64,000 bases of DNA from Paenibacillus sp. 32352 (GCF_002042965.1 NZ_MZNT01000001.1:124001-188000), one strand, 5' to 3'. Counted from the stretch's first letter, positions 17,975-26,020 are shown. Numbers and translations: made by a program. The notes: a model not told the origin generated them from the letters alone.

Positions 17975-18049
17975 TATTAATCACAAAACGTGGTTGACAA
18001 TTCACGAAACGTGGCTATAATGAAATTATGATAACCACAAAACGTGATT
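17952..18049. promoter_or_regulatory. Four 17-bp phage operators (O1-O4)
   Basis: Consensus AATCACAAAACGTGATT. O1 17952-17968 (exact), O2 17979-17995 (one change), O3 18000-18016 (four changes), O4 18033-18049 (one change). O1 lies within the leftward promoter and O3 fills the spacer of the rightward one, so occupancy would switch both. Confidence 0.85.
17994..18021 (+). promoter_or_regulatory. Rightward early promoter
   Basis: Consensus -35 TTGACA (17994-17999) and -10 TATAAT (18016-18021) separated by 16 bp, the spacer being operator O3. Drives the Cro-like gene. Confidence 0.85.
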
Positions 18050-18063
18050 AAAGGAGGCTAAAC

Positions 18064-18288
18064 ATGAAAAATATGATGCTAATTTCTTTGAGAAAAAATC
18101 TCGGGCTTACACAGAAAGAAGCAGCAATTAAGATCGGAATTTCAACAAGCTCATTAGCAATGCTTGAAATAGGGGAACGGTCCGGTCGCGATTTGGTTAA
18201 GAAAAAAATTGCTGATTTCTATAATAAGACAGTAGACGAAATTTTTTTTGCGAAGCATACCCACGAATCGTGTTCAAAAATATCTTAA
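18064..18288 (+). CDS. Cro-like helix-turn-helix protein
   Basis: 74 aa, nearly all HTH_3 (LGLTQKEAAIKIGISTSSLAMLEIGERSG). First gene of the rightward early operon, with a strong AAGGAGG site. Position and size fit a Cro/anti-repressor role that competes for the operators; this is inferred from context. Confidence 0.85.
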   Translation: MKNMMLISLRKNLGLTQKEAAIKIGISTSSLAMLEIGERSGRDLVKKKIADFYNKTVDEIFFAKHTHESCSKIS

Positions 18289-18300
18289 GGGAGCATGTAC

Positions 18301-18531
18301 ATGGAATTTAAAACATTCTCGGACAACGACGACTCAACAAAAAATGCATTTGAAGAAATTGCCGCCGCTTCGGATTCAAGCATTTCACCAGCTCGCATGA
18401 GTGAACTTATGATTTTCGCTGGAAACCTAATTCAGACCGCAGTCGAGAAAAAAGCTATTACATTGGATGAACTTAGGTTTATTACATCGCTTTTAAAAGG
18501 AGCAGTTGAGCTTTATTACTCCAAAAGGTAG
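18301..18531 (+). CDS. Small hypothetical phage protein
   Basis: 76 aa. AAGGGAG sits 7 nt upstream of ATG 18301. No motif recognised; acidic and probably helical (ELMIFAGNLIQTAVEKKAIT). Early operon, 12 bp after the Cro-like gene. Confidence 0.6.
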   Translation: MEFKTFSDNDDSTKNAFEEIAAASDSSISPARMSELMIFAGNLIQTAVEKKAITLDELRFITSLLKGAVELYYSKR

Positions 18532-18596
18532 AAACAGTTTGCTTCTAATTATTCACTCAGTAGGTTCATACCATATACCAAAAAGGAGGGATGCAT

Positions 18597-18782
18597 ATGG
18601 ATCAACCAGCGAATAACCAACCTGAAAAGATAGGCCCTGAAATGTTTTCGTATGAGAAGAACAAGCTAATCCATGAAATCATCTATCGTGCTGTATCAAG
18701 GGCCATCCAGAACGGTACTTTTGATCCGAACAAACACAAAGTAAAATCCGAATCGAGCTTGCCGGTAGAGTCAGCCATTTAA
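18597..18782 (+). CDS. Small hypothetical phage protein
   Basis: 61 aa from ATG 18597, 8 nt after AAAGGAGGG; the ATG at 18591 abuts the site and is rejected. No recognised domain. Confidence 0.55.
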   Translation: MDQPANNQPEKIGPEMFSYEKNKLIHEIIYRAVSRAIQNGTFDPNKHKVKSESSLPVESAI

Positions 18783-18831
18783 TGCATTCGTCGGGAAAGC
18801 GTTAGCTTTCCTCGTCGCAAAGTGGACAAGC

Positions 18832-18903
18832 CTACTTGAGAAATTTTGCGATGTCTATTCCGAGCTGCTTGCAGATTTTTCGAATGTCTATTGTCGCTTT
18901 CAT
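18832..18903 (-). CDS. Candidate 23-aa microprotein on the minus strand
   Basis: MKATIDIRKICKQLGIDIAK plus FLK. AGGAGTG precedes the ATG by 9 nt. It runs against the early operon, in an otherwise empty gap. A GGAAAGC-GTTA-GCTTTCC hairpin at 18794-18811 lies just downstream. Basic, possibly amphipathic; real or not is uncertain. Confidence 0.35.
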   Translation of the reverse strand: MKATIDIRKICKQLGIDIAKFLK

Positions 18904-19041
18904 TGTCAATCACACTCCTAAAAAAAGCCCACTACCTATACATGGGCAGCGGGTGAAGGTTATGTTGGTTGACTTTATTTTACAGCTAAAAGGGCGACCC
19001 TGTCTGTTCCAATATGGACCAATGGGGGAGGTGAAACAGGG

Positions 19042-19293
19042 GTGGACCTGGGGCTTGTCATGCAAAAATGTCGTGAAAAGGCTGGACTGAGCCAAGAACG
19101 ACTTGCTCTATTATTAAACAAATCACGCAGCTGCATCAGCAAGATTGAAAATGGTCGCAAGGTATTGGATGCACAAACCATGATGCAATGGACCGAAGCA
19201 ACTGGAACGCGTGAGGTATTTGTAAGTTTTGTTTATGGTGTGGATGCACCAACAATAATTCAAAATGTGCTCTCATTAGTGGGTGCTGCTTAA
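19042..19293 (+). CDS. Xre-family HTH protein
   Basis: 83 aa from GTG 19042, with GGGGGAGGTGA upstream. HTH_3 covers ~5-58 (AGLSQERLALLLNKSRSCISKIENGRK). Third type of HTH regulator in the early region; unlike the repressors it lacks the paired C-terminal tail. Likely an early-gene regulator. Confidence 0.8.
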   Translation: MDLGLVMQKCREKAGLSQERLALLLNKSRSCISKIENGRKVLDAQTMMQWTEATGTREVFVSFVYGVDAPTIIQNVLSLVGAA

Positions 19294-19309
19294 TAAGGAG
19301 GGGAAAGGG

Positions 19310-19579
19310 ATGTTGTTTAATCAATCGGTTCAGGATGGCGAGAACCTAAACAAGCTCCATATGATCCGCAAGATGATGCTAACTAATCCAGAAGTGTTCG
19401 ATCAAATTTCCTTGTGTAACAACCTGATATGGGTAAGTGGAGAAATTGAGGAAATATTGCGCGGACAAAACGAAAAAGCCGCCATGCCGGGCGACTTAGA
19501 CGTTAATGATTTTAGAAAAATGTGCAACTCTATTATACCTGTTACTGGACAGGCTGGCAAGGAGGAATCCTATGCATAA
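19310..19579 (+). CDS. Hypothetical phage protein
   Basis: 89 aa from ATG 19310, preceded by AAGGAGGGG. No recognised domain. The next gene overlaps its last 8 bases, suggesting translational coupling. Confidence 0.65.
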   Translation: MLFNQSVQDGENLNKLHMIRKMMLTNPEVFDQISLCNNLIWVSGEIEEILRGQNEKAAMPGDLDVNDFRKMCNSIIPVTGQAGKEESYA

Positions 19580-19925
19580 ACACAAGCTGCTGGGCCAAAT
19601 AATGGGGCTGGCCTATCTACTGAACGAAAATTCTACATATCAAGTGTTTGTGAGTTTTTCCGGGCATGTGAATGCAGCCTATGTTTACTTGAGAGATCCA
19701 GAATCGGACGAGAATTTGGCAGAATCCTATTTTTACTTAGATAGTCCCGATGCTGAGAAACAACTGATCGAGGTCAGCTCCCAGCTATCCGATATTTTGA
19801 CAACCGGGGAGATTGATTATAGTCGGCTGCATAAAGGCGTACGATTGGGTCGCGAGACAGCGTTCCTTTGCTATGATGCCTTTTATTGTAGTGGTCGTCA
19901 CGGCGACGTTAAACAGGGCCATTAA
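19572..19925 (+). CDS. Hypothetical phage protein
   Basis: 117 aa; ATG 19572 with GGAGGA upstream, overlapping the previous gene. Sequence suggests an alpha/beta fold (TYQVFVSFSGHVNAAYVYL); no family recognised. Confidence 0.65.
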   Translation: MHKHKLLGQIMGLAYLLNENSTYQVFVSFSGHVNAAYVYLRDPESDENLAESYFYLDSPDAEKQLIEVSSQLSDILTTGEIDYSRLHKGVRLGRETAFLCYDAFYCSGRHGDVKQGH

Positions 19926-19998
19926 GCCGTGAGCGTGGGCAGGAGCTATCCTGCTCGGTTGGCATCAGCCAAAATTTATAGAGAAGGGAGGAACTGGG

Positions 19999-20337
19999 TT
20001 GAATCAAGAGGAATTGCGGCAACTTTTCTGCGGCGCAGAAAATGCTGTTTCTGAAATGGAGAAGGTCTTTAAGAGGCACGAACAACTTGAAACGGTCATT
20101 GTTAATCCTAATAGTTGGGTTGGAAAAGAACTCATGCGGCAAGGAAAACGGCTAATCGATCTAAGACACGAAATCCACGATTTGTCCATATCGATTAACC
20201 GTTTGGAAAGAAAAATTGACAAATTATTTGATGAGAAACATGTCATAGTGACAGGAACATTGGAAGACCAAATTCTCAAAAATATTGTTAATCGTTTGTC
20301 TGGGACTTTTGGTAAATCATTTCATGATACTCCTTGA
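19999..20337 (+). CDS. Hypothetical coiled-coil phage protein
   Basis: 112 aa from TTG 19999 behind GGGAGG. Charged and helical, with a heptad-like stretch (LRHEIHDLSISINRLERKI). Its last 50 bases overlap a convergent small gene on the other strand. Confidence 0.6.
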   Translation: MNQEELRQLFCGAENAVSEMEKVFKRHEQLETVIVNPNSWVGKELMRQGKRLIDLRHEIHDLSISINRLERKIDKLFDEKHVIVTGTLEDQILKNIVNRLSGTFGKSFHDTP

Positions 20338-20470
20338 TTGCTATCGTAGATGCTCTGGCTGCAATTGCACCAATGAGTTCTGCTAAACCAAGATCGGAAT
20401 CATCGGGTATGAGTGTTGAATTAAACTTTTCAACAACCTTTTTTTCCAACTCGTTGAAATCAATTTTCAA
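20288..20470 (-). CDS. Small hypothetical protein on the minus strand
   Basis: 60 aa from TTG 20470 (or 63 aa from GTG 20479); AGGAGGTGA fits the TTG better, since the GTG is part of the ribosome site. Acidic N-terminus, no recognised domain. Convergent and overlapping with the coiled-coil gene. Confidence 0.5.
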   Translation of the reverse strand: MKIDFNELEKKVVEKFNSTLIPDDSDLGLAELIGAIAARASTIAIKEYHEMIYQKSQTND

Positions 20471-20677
20471 TTGGTTCACCTCCTACATTTCAAATTTGGT
20501 TGGTCTGGACAACTACCATAATTCGACAAAATAGGAGAAAAGTCCTTCAAAGGAAAAAGCCGCCCGTGGAAGGGGCGACTTAATCAAGTTCCATTTTAAA
20601 AATAACGATGCGTTTATTATAGCTTTTTCCGTGCAATTTTGGCAAGAGATTGGGGAAAGGAGTGGACCAATAACATC

Positions 20678-21682
20678 ATGGCATGGATAGAAAGTCATCA
20701 AACATTAGAGGGACACCCAAAGTTGAAACGTCTCGCAAGAAAGCTAGGGACTAGTGCCCCGGCAGCAATTGGGCATCTTCACCTCATTTGGTGGTGGGCC
20801 ATGGACTATGCGCAAGATGGTGATATCACTAAGTACGATCCAGAGGATATTGCCGACGCAGCGATGTGGAATGACGATGCGCATACCTTCATTGATGCGT
20901 TATGCTTCGCTGGTTTTATTGACCGTTTTGAGGGTCGAACCGTTATTCATGATTGGTACGACTATGCTGGGAAGCTTATTGAAAAAAGAGAATCCGATGC
21001 CAAAAGAAAGAGGGAATCTAGACGTCAGAAGGACAGCAAAGGTATGTCCGCAGGACGTCCACCGGACGGCGCAGGTACCGTACCTAACCTAACCGAACCT
21101 AACCAAACCGTACCATACCATACCGAAGATGAACCGTACACGCCCGAGCAGCATTTAGCTGAAATTGAGAGATTCGAAGCGCTCGGACAAATGCAAGAGC
21201 AAGAACTTGCATCGTCGTCTTCTGCGGAAACGGTTATGGATATTCATCGGAAATTCTTTGGGACCATGGTTATGAGCCCGGCCATGAGTAATTTTATTCA
21301 AAAACTACGCGAGAAAGGGAAGTCGGAGGAATTTATTAAAGAGCTGCTCCAAGAAGCCGGGGAAACCTCAACAGGTAAGCCGCCTTTGCGATTCATTGAA
21401 ACAATTGCGAAATCGTGGATTGAACAGGGAATTGAATCCAGGGAGCAAGCGCAGCTTAAAAAGCCGAAAACGGGTTCAAGTGGCGGTTCTAACAATCGTA
21501 AAAAGGAAAAGCCTAAAATGCCGATTGTCACGGATCAGGGCAGCCGAGAAATGCTAAGCAAGGAAGCTTATCGAGAATCTGTAGCCCGTACATTTGCGCT
21601 TGATGGCAAGACTTTGACAGATGCAGAGTTCGAAAAACGGTGGGCTACTTACGAGGCGAAGTGGAGTGTTAAAACTGGATAG
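20678..21682 (+). CDS. DnaD-like phage replication protein
   Basis: 334 aa. The N-terminus (MAWIESHQTLEGHPKLKRLARKLG, residues 1-~100) is the winged-helix type found at the start of many Gram-positive phage replication initiators. A Thr/Pro/Asn linker follows (~130-155), and a DnaD-like helical domain lies at ~190-260 (HRKFFGTMVMSPAMSNFIQKL). It would bind the phage origin and recruit host helicase loading proteins. ATG 20678 is chosen by family N-terminus; a TTG at 20639 also starts the frame. No phage helicase or loader is seen nearby. The linker-coding DNA (21071-21127) is repetitive. Confidence 0.8.
   Translation: MAWIESHQTLEGHPKLKRLARKLGTSAPAAIGHLHLIWWWAMDYAQDGDITKYDPEDIADAAMWNDDAHTFIDALCFAGFIDRFEGRTVIHDWYDYAGKLIEKRESDAKRKRESRRQKDSKGMSAGRPPDGAGTVPNLTEPNQTVPYHTEDEPYTPEQHLAEIERFEALGQMQEQELASSSSAETVMDIHRKFFGTMVMSPAMSNFIQKLREKGKSEEFIKELLQEAGETSTGKPPLRFIETIAKSWIEQGIESREQAQLKKPKTGSSGGSNNRKKEKPKMPIVTDQGSREMLSKEAYRESVARTFALDGKTLTDAEFEKRWATYEAKWSVKTG
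21071..21127 (+). repeat. Degenerate CCTAACC/CCGTACC repeats inside the replication gene, possible origin
   Basis: About 57 bp built of 5-8 bp units such as CCTAACC, CCGAACC and CCGTACC. Iteron-like arrays inside initiator genes serve as origins in lambda-type phages; here this is only an inference. Confidence 0.4.
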
Positions 21683-21753
21683 TTGGTACGCCTATCAGGT
21701 AAAAAACGTTTCTTGAACGATAAACGCGGTTTGTGAGGGGTGAATCAGAAAAT

Positions 21754-22170
21754 ATGATAGCTGGCCTGGAATGGGATTACAAATGGTCTGATGAGGCCAT
21801 TGAGAAGTTTATAGAATGCTGGCAGAACGGCATGGATGACAAAGAAATTGCAAGAAAATTGAGGAGGCGGTTCCCGGAAGTGGTCATTCTTCGAATGGAC
21901 TTAGAGGAGCAAAAACGCTTGCCTAAACGAAATGGGTTTCAAATGCTGAAAACTCAGCGGAAACCATACGGGAAAGCCAAAGACATTAATCTTAATCGAT
22001 TGCGGTTGTTGTACCTTAATCCTGCCTTGACTCTATCGGAAATAGCAGATGTGATGGGTTGTCACTCAAGAACTATTTCAAAATTGATTCGACGCGAACA
22101 TCTGAAGAACCCGGAGCTCTGGCCCCGGAGAATCAACCAACAGCAATCTACGGAATCCGAGGTGATTTGA
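21754..22170 (+). CDS. Putative DNA-binding phage protein
   Basis: 138 aa from ATG 21754 with GAGGGGTGA upstream. A C-terminal helix-turn-helix is likely (LTLSEIADVMGCHSRTISKLI), and an N-terminal WSDEAIEKFIECWQNGMDDKEIA stretch looks like a second HTH-like unit, as in SANT/Myb-like phage proteins. The next gene begins on its stop codon (TGATG). Confidence 0.6.
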   Translation: MIAGLEWDYKWSDEAIEKFIECWQNGMDDKEIARKLRRRFPEVVILRMDLEEQKRLPKRNGFQMLKTQRKPYGKAKDINLNRLRLLYLNPALTLSEIADVMGCHSRTISKLIRREHLKNPELWPRRINQQQSTESEVI

Positions 22171-22760
22171 TGCTAACCCGGAAAAAGGTTAAGAAAGAAC
22201 CGGCTCCCTGGCGGCGTAATATCCTTGCTCATCATCAGGACAGGCCATCGGCGGCAGATCGGAATGAATTTCCAACGAAGATCGTAAAAGAGCTGATTTT
22301 CGAGACTGGCGGGCTTTGTCAATGCGGATGCGGTCAGATTGCTGATACAACCCATCACGTTATGCCCAGGGGGCGTAGTGGTCGCGGTGTAAAAACAAAC
22401 GGAATGCGCCTCAATGGTAAGTGCCATGACCGTATTCAAACCAACGAAGCAGAATTGCAATACTGGATTGCGGTATGGGAAAAACGATACGGCCCTTACT
22501 TTTGGTTCGATGAACTGGATTGGATCGAGCATCGTAAGCGGATGGAAGCAGAAAGAGCTATCGAAGAGCAGAAGCTTCAGCGTGCACAAGCCTTGAAACC
22601 GATTCATGAGCTATTCGCCGGTTGGGCTGGACGACCCCTTGAAATACATGAGACGAACCTGATAAATCGAGCATTCGGGGATACAAGATCTATTGAGCTT
22701 ATCACCAAAGTCATTTGCTCCATCAATAAGTCCAATGAAAGAGGAAAATCGAGTGAATAG
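22170..22760 (+). CDS. HNH-type endonuclease-like protein
   Basis: 196 aa, ATG 22170 with GAGGTGATTTG. Residues ~50-90 hold a zinc-binding HNH-like core: CQCGCGQ, TTHHVMPRGRSG, then NGKCHDRIQTN. Such proteins sit in early phage operons with recombination or replication functions. The basic N-terminus (RKKVKKEPAPWRRN) fits DNA binding. Exact role unknown. Confidence 0.7.
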   Translation: MLTRKKVKKEPAPWRRNILAHHQDRPSAADRNEFPTKIVKELIFETGGLCQCGCGQIADTTHHVMPRGRSGRGVKTNGMRLNGKCHDRIQTNEAELQYWIAVWEKRYGPYFWFDELDWIEHRKRMEAERAIEEQKLQRAQALKPIHELFAGWAGRPLEIHETNLINRAFGDTRSIELITKVICSINKSNERGKSSE

Positions 22761-23031
22761 AATCGGATTCAGAAAGGGCGAGGCCAATTCAAAAGGTGAA
22801 GTGTGCTGGAGCTGCGGACACTGGTTGATCAGTGGCGGCTGCTGGATTAATGGACATCACATGAATGTCAATAAAGGTTGGATGGATACGAATGCAGATG
22901 ATTCTTGTGAATCATGGGTGCCTGAAAAAACTCCAGGGACGATAACCGGCGACATTTGGGAACATGTCCGGGAGGAACTGGAAGGTCAGAACAGCGGAGG
23001 GCAAAAGAATGATGAAAATAACAATTCATAA
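22753..23031 (+). CDS. Cys-rich small phage protein
   Basis: 92 aa from GTG 22753 (AGAGG 8 nt upstream), overlapping the previous stop. Contains CWSCGHWLISGGCW and a later Cys, suggesting a zinc-binding fold. Function unknown. Confidence 0.6.
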   Translation: MNRIGFRKGEANSKGEVCWSCGHWLISGGCWINGHHMNVNKGWMDTNADDSCESWVPEKTPGTITGDIWEHVREELEGQNSGGQKNDENNNS

Positions 23032-24136
23032 ATCTGTTCTACTAAAGCAACTCATTCAGGTTTCCGTTGGAGCTTCAGATAATAATGTGGTCGAGGTCCT
23101 TAGAGGTGTGCTTTTTAGCCTAAATGAAGACCGTCTCCAATTGGTTGCGGGAGATACGAACTTTTTCATAAAAACGGAGATACCTGCGACGGATTATAAG
23201 ATCCACAAACCTGGTGCGATTATCCTTTATGCAAAAGAAGTGACCGAAGTAATTAAGCGGATGCCTGATAGCTTGATCGATATTGAGGTGAAAGACACTT
23301 CGGCAAAAATCTCGTCCGGGAAAACCAAGATCACACTAAGAGGTATTGAATCAGAAATGTTTCCCAAACTGCCATCCGATCCTCAAAAGCATGATTTGGA
23401 AATGCCCGGAAACGACTTGAAAGAGCTCATCCAGATGACCAGTTTTGCGGTTTATAAGAAAGAAGACTTTCCCATAATTACTGGAATTAGAATGTCATTT
23501 ACGGATTCAGGCATTAAGTTTACAGCATGTGACCGAAAAAGGTTTGCAATAGTAACCGATCCTCTCAAGAGCGACTTGAACAGAGAACTAGTTATCGCCT
23601 CCGAACATATGGGCAAGGTAAACAGCGCAATCAAAGATAACGATACGGTTTCCATTTCAGTAAGTGATCCTATGGTGATTTTCAAAAGTGCGGGCATCAC
23701 CATCTATGCAAGAATCTTAAACGGATCTTACCCGGATGTAGAAAGCATGTTTAGTAATTCAGAGTATGCATTTTCCATTTGTAAAAGATCCGATCTTGTC
23801 GAAGCGCTTGAGAGATCACGCATTACAGCTGAGAAAAACAAAAACGGAGGCTTTCTGATCAAACTCCAGCAGATAAATGGTGAAGTTGTTATAGAAAGCA
23901 AAAATGAATATGCAGAAGAAACCAGGGACCATGTAACTGCTGAATTATCGGGCGGGAAGCCCATACTGGTAGGCTGCGACGGCAAGTATTTACTAGATGC
24001 ACTAAAAGCTATCAAGGATGACACGGTAAAGATTCGCTTTGCGGGTGAAGGGATGCCGGTGATCATTTCTAACGGTGATGAAGATTTAGCTATGTACTTA
24101 GTCTGCATTCAACGAATAAGGGAGGATCTTGCTTAA
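23009..24136 (+). CDS. dnaN: Phage-encoded DNA polymerase III beta subunit (sliding clamp)
   Basis: 375 aa, full length for DnaN. Starts MMKITIHKSVLLKQL and contains the family pattern of three repeated clamp domains (VLRGVLFSLNEDRLQLVAGD; FPIITGIRMSFTDSGIKFTACDRKRFAI; a final VDLTL-like end IRIREDLA). The C-terminal edge (SNGDEDLAMYLV) replaces the usual ...YLIMPVR, so the partner-binding pocket may be altered. It forms the processivity ring for DNA polymerase. GGAGGG lies 8 nt before ATG 23009. A second clamp besides the host gene is an unusual cargo. Confidence 0.88.
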   Translation: MMKITIHKSVLLKQLIQVSVGASDNNVVEVLRGVLFSLNEDRLQLVAGDTNFFIKTEIPATDYKIHKPGAIILYAKEVTEVIKRMPDSLIDIEVKDTSAKISSGKTKITLRGIESEMFPKLPSDPQKHDLEMPGNDLKELIQMTSFAVYKKEDFPIITGIRMSFTDSGIKFTACDRKRFAIVTDPLKSDLNRELVIASEHMGKVNSAIKDNDTVSISVSDPMVIFKSAGITIYARILNGSYPDVESMFSNSEYAFSICKRSDLVEALERSRITAEKNKNGGFLIKLQQINGEVVIESKNEYAEETRDHVTAELSGGKPILVGCDGKYLLDALKAIKDDTVKIRFAGEGMPVIISNGDEDLAMYLVCIQRIREDLA

Positions 24137-24291
24137 TGAAAACCAACTCAACTACTCACGAAATTGGAACACATGAAACACCGGCTCAAGAGAACGGATC
24201 GGGGCAAGCGCAATTGGCTGTTGAAGCTGAAGGGCAGCTATCCATGGTTATCGTTGATAACACGTTCGTAGTATTGCAACAGCTTGGGTGA
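24136..24291 (+). CDS. Small hypothetical phage protein
   Basis: 51 aa, GGGAGGATC upstream, first base shared with the dnaN stop codon. Polar, Gln/Thr-rich N-terminus and a hydrophobic end (SMVIVDNTFVVLQQLG). No family recognised. Confidence 0.55.
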   Translation: MKTNSTTHEIGTHETPAQENGSGQAQLAVEAEGQLSMVIVDNTFVVLQQLG

Positions 24292-24620
24292 ATAGAGAGG
24301 ACGGTGTTATACAATTGAAGCTTCCACCACCTATGGACAATTGGGGTCTTTGGGATCTGGAGAATATCCGCGTTGATTATTTGTCAGATACTTGGGTGCA
24401 AGTGTCATGCAAGCATTTGGTCGTCAACGGCGACATCAAAATCAAGAACATTCGCCTAAATTTTTTCGATAAAGTTCGAGGAGTTAATTTTGAGGAAAAA
24501 GTAAAACGGGAATTCATTTCATTTGTTTTAAAAATAAATAAGCAGAACGAAAAGATTATTCGGCTTCGCAAGTTGTCACAAAAGGCTGAAGAGTCGGTTA
24601 AGATTCACGAAACATATTGA
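24288..24620 (+). CDS. Hypothetical phage protein
   Basis: 110 aa from GTG 24288, overlapping the previous stop by 4 bases; a TTG at 24315 is an alternative. Central beta-rich segment (VQVSCKHLVVNGDIKIKNI), basic helical C-terminus. Unknown function. Confidence 0.55.
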   Translation: MNREDGVIQLKLPPPMDNWGLWDLENIRVDYLSDTWVQVSCKHLVVNGDIKIKNIRLNFFDKVRGVNFEEKVKREFISFVLKINKQNEKIIRLRKLSQKAEESVKIHETY

Positions 24621-24644
24621 ATAAATTGTCCGTGGGGTGATTGT

Positions 24645-24761
24645 GTGGAAATAAACGAACACGACGAAGTAGAGCATAAAGAATTTGGTCAAGGAAAAGT
24701 AATAGGCATCATATCGAACAGGGCAGTTGTCTTTTTTCACGAATTTGCAAGCGTGCCGTAA
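24645..24761 (+). CDS. Small SH3-like phage protein
   Basis: 38 aa from GTG 24645, with GGGGTGA upstream. The pattern FGQGKVIGIISNRAVVFFH resembles the G-x-G-x-V-x-x-I ... V-x-F of small SH3/KOW-like barrels. Low certainty because of length. Confidence 0.45.
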   Translation: MEINEHDEVEHKEFGQGKVIGIISNRAVVFFHEFASVP

Positions 24762-24796
24762 TGTTTTTTTGAGTGAGTTGTCCAAAGTAATTCAAT

Positions 24797-24819
24797 GAAT
24801 ACGGAAATACATGGGAGGG
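24797..24819 (+). repeat. Repeated translation leader, copy 1
   Basis: GAATACGGAAATACATGGGAGGG directly before the GTG at 24826. Same sequence at 25319 and 25554, degenerate at 26021. Confidence 0.85.
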
Positions 24820-24825
24820 CTTAGC

Positions 24826-25110
24826 GTGGCAATAGAAGCACATAAATGCAATCAGCCTGGATGTAAAGGATTTGTCGTTTTTGAGAATGCCGACTTCGAT
24901 CTAAAGGACATTCCAATGGATGACAAGTACGGCTGCTATGCATTCGATAGACCACATTGCAGCGAGTGTGGCAAGGAGTTTCTGGTCATCCCTTATTACA
25001 TTGTCATTGACCCGAAGGATAAGGAACTAGGCGATTATGAGCAGCTTGATTCTGCTTGTATGACCCAGTTTGAACGGCGCCAGCGACAACGAAAGATGTA
25101 CGCAGGCTGA
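24826..25110 (+). CDS. Zinc-finger-like small phage protein
   Basis: 94 aa from GTG 24826, 6 nt after GGGAGGG of the leader repeat. Two Cys pairs (CNQPGC and CSEC) predict a zinc ribbon. Function unknown. Confidence 0.65.
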   Translation: MAIEAHKCNQPGCKGFVVFENADFDLKDIPMDDKYGCYAFDRPHCSECGKEFLVIPYYIVIDPKDKELGDYEQLDSACMTQFERRQRQRKMYAG

Positions 25111-25127
25111 ATATGGAGGAACATGCG

Positions 25128-25307
25128 ATGAAAAAATCGTCACGCGGACCCGTTGAAGACTTCCATGAACGAACTGAATATGGGATGTACGATGGTATGT
25201 TTTATGAAGAACTAGAAGACGATGGGACAAGCGATATATGCCCAACATGCAAAAAGGTTTACCGTAATTGCACATGTGGTCACGAAGGTGATGAACCTAA
25301 TTGGTGA
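25128..25307 (+). CDS. Small Cys-rich phage protein
   Basis: 59 aa from ATG 25128 (GGAGGAA upstream). The C-terminus has CPTCKKVYRNCTC, likely zinc-binding; the middle is acidic. Unknown function. Confidence 0.6.
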   Translation: MKKSSRGPVEDFHERTEYGMYDGMFYEELEDDGTSDICPTCKKVYRNCTCGHEGDEPNW

Positions 25308-25318
25308 CGGACAGGTCT

Positions 25319-25341
25319 GAATACGGAAATACATGGGAGGG
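25319..25341 (+). repeat. Repeated translation leader, copy 2
   Basis: Identical 23 bp to copy 1, 8 nt before GTG 25349. Confidence 0.85.
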
Positions 25342-25348
25342 TTTGAAT

Positions 25349-25555
25349 GTGATCAAATGGATTGTATACGACAGGAACAGCAGGTCGATCGAAAGCCATG
25401 TGAATCACTTGATAACGGATGGCCGGAATGTTTGGGTAGCCCAGCACGCTAAGTATGTGAATAGTGAAGGATATGGCTGGCATGAAAACAAAGAGCCTTT
25501 GAACTTACCAGTTACGCATTGGGCAAAGATTAATTTGCCTACGAACACCGATTGA
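25349..25555 (+). CDS. Small hypothetical phage protein
   Basis: 68 aa from GTG 25349, after leader copy 2; a longer frame from 25301 would read through the leader and is rejected. No domain recognised. Confidence 0.6.
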   Translation: MIKWIVYDRNSRSIESHVNHLITDGRNVWVAQHAKYVNSEGYGWHENKEPLNLPVTHWAKINLPTNTD

Positions 25556-25575
25556 ATACGGAAATACATGGGAGG
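25554..25575 (+). repeat. Repeated translation leader, copy 3
   Basis: 22 bp identical to copies 1 and 2, immediately before ATG 25581. Confidence 0.85.
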
Positions 25576-25580
25576 TAGCT

Positions 25581-25793
25581 ATGGATAAATACGAGTGGTT
25601 ATGGAAGACATTGAAACAGCACAAAAAGGAATTGGTCGAGAAGTTCGAAAAGGCAGGAAAGTCTGTTCCAATCCAACATTCATCTACTCTCTACGTAATG
25701 GAAGCACTTGAGCTTAAAGAGCCGGAAAATAATAAAGAAAAACACGCAAATATCAGCATGGAGGAATTGCGTGGAATGGCCGAAGGGCTATGA
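25581..25793 (+). CDS. Small helical phage protein
   Basis: 70 aa, GGGAGGTAGCT before the ATG. Charged and helical (LWKTLKQHKKELVEKFEKAG). Unknown. Confidence 0.6.
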   Translation: MDKYEWLWKTLKQHKKELVEKFEKAGKSVPIQHSSTLYVMEALELKEPENNKEKHANISMEELRGMAEGL

Positions 25794-25832
25794 ACATTCG
25801 TGAATAATCAAGAACTTAGGAGGAATTTATCC

Positions 25833-26009
25833 ATGAGAACATATCAAATATTCGTTAACGGCAAGCCTCAAGGGACAGTAAAAACGGAAGATGCATCGGC
25901 ATTCGTTTCGGAAAATTATCCTGGCGTAAAATCCAAAATCGAAGAAGAAAGCGCCGAAATTTATCTGAATGTCGGAATCATGGACGCAATGCGCATCGGC
26001 AATCAGTAA
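25833..26009 (+). CDS. Small hypothetical phage protein
   Basis: 58 aa from ATG 25833 behind TTAGGAGGAA; the GTG at 25800 has no site. No family recognised. Confidence 0.6.
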   Translation: MRTYQIFVNGKPQGTVKTEDASAFVSENYPGVKSKIEEESAEIYLNVGIMDAMRIGNQ

Positions 26010-26020
26010 TGGTCAGTTTT

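Noticed and set aside
18836..19090. Plus-strand reading frame of 84 codons
   Set aside because: No ribosome site, unusual composition, and it runs across the start of a well-supported HTH gene and the minus-strand micro-gene.
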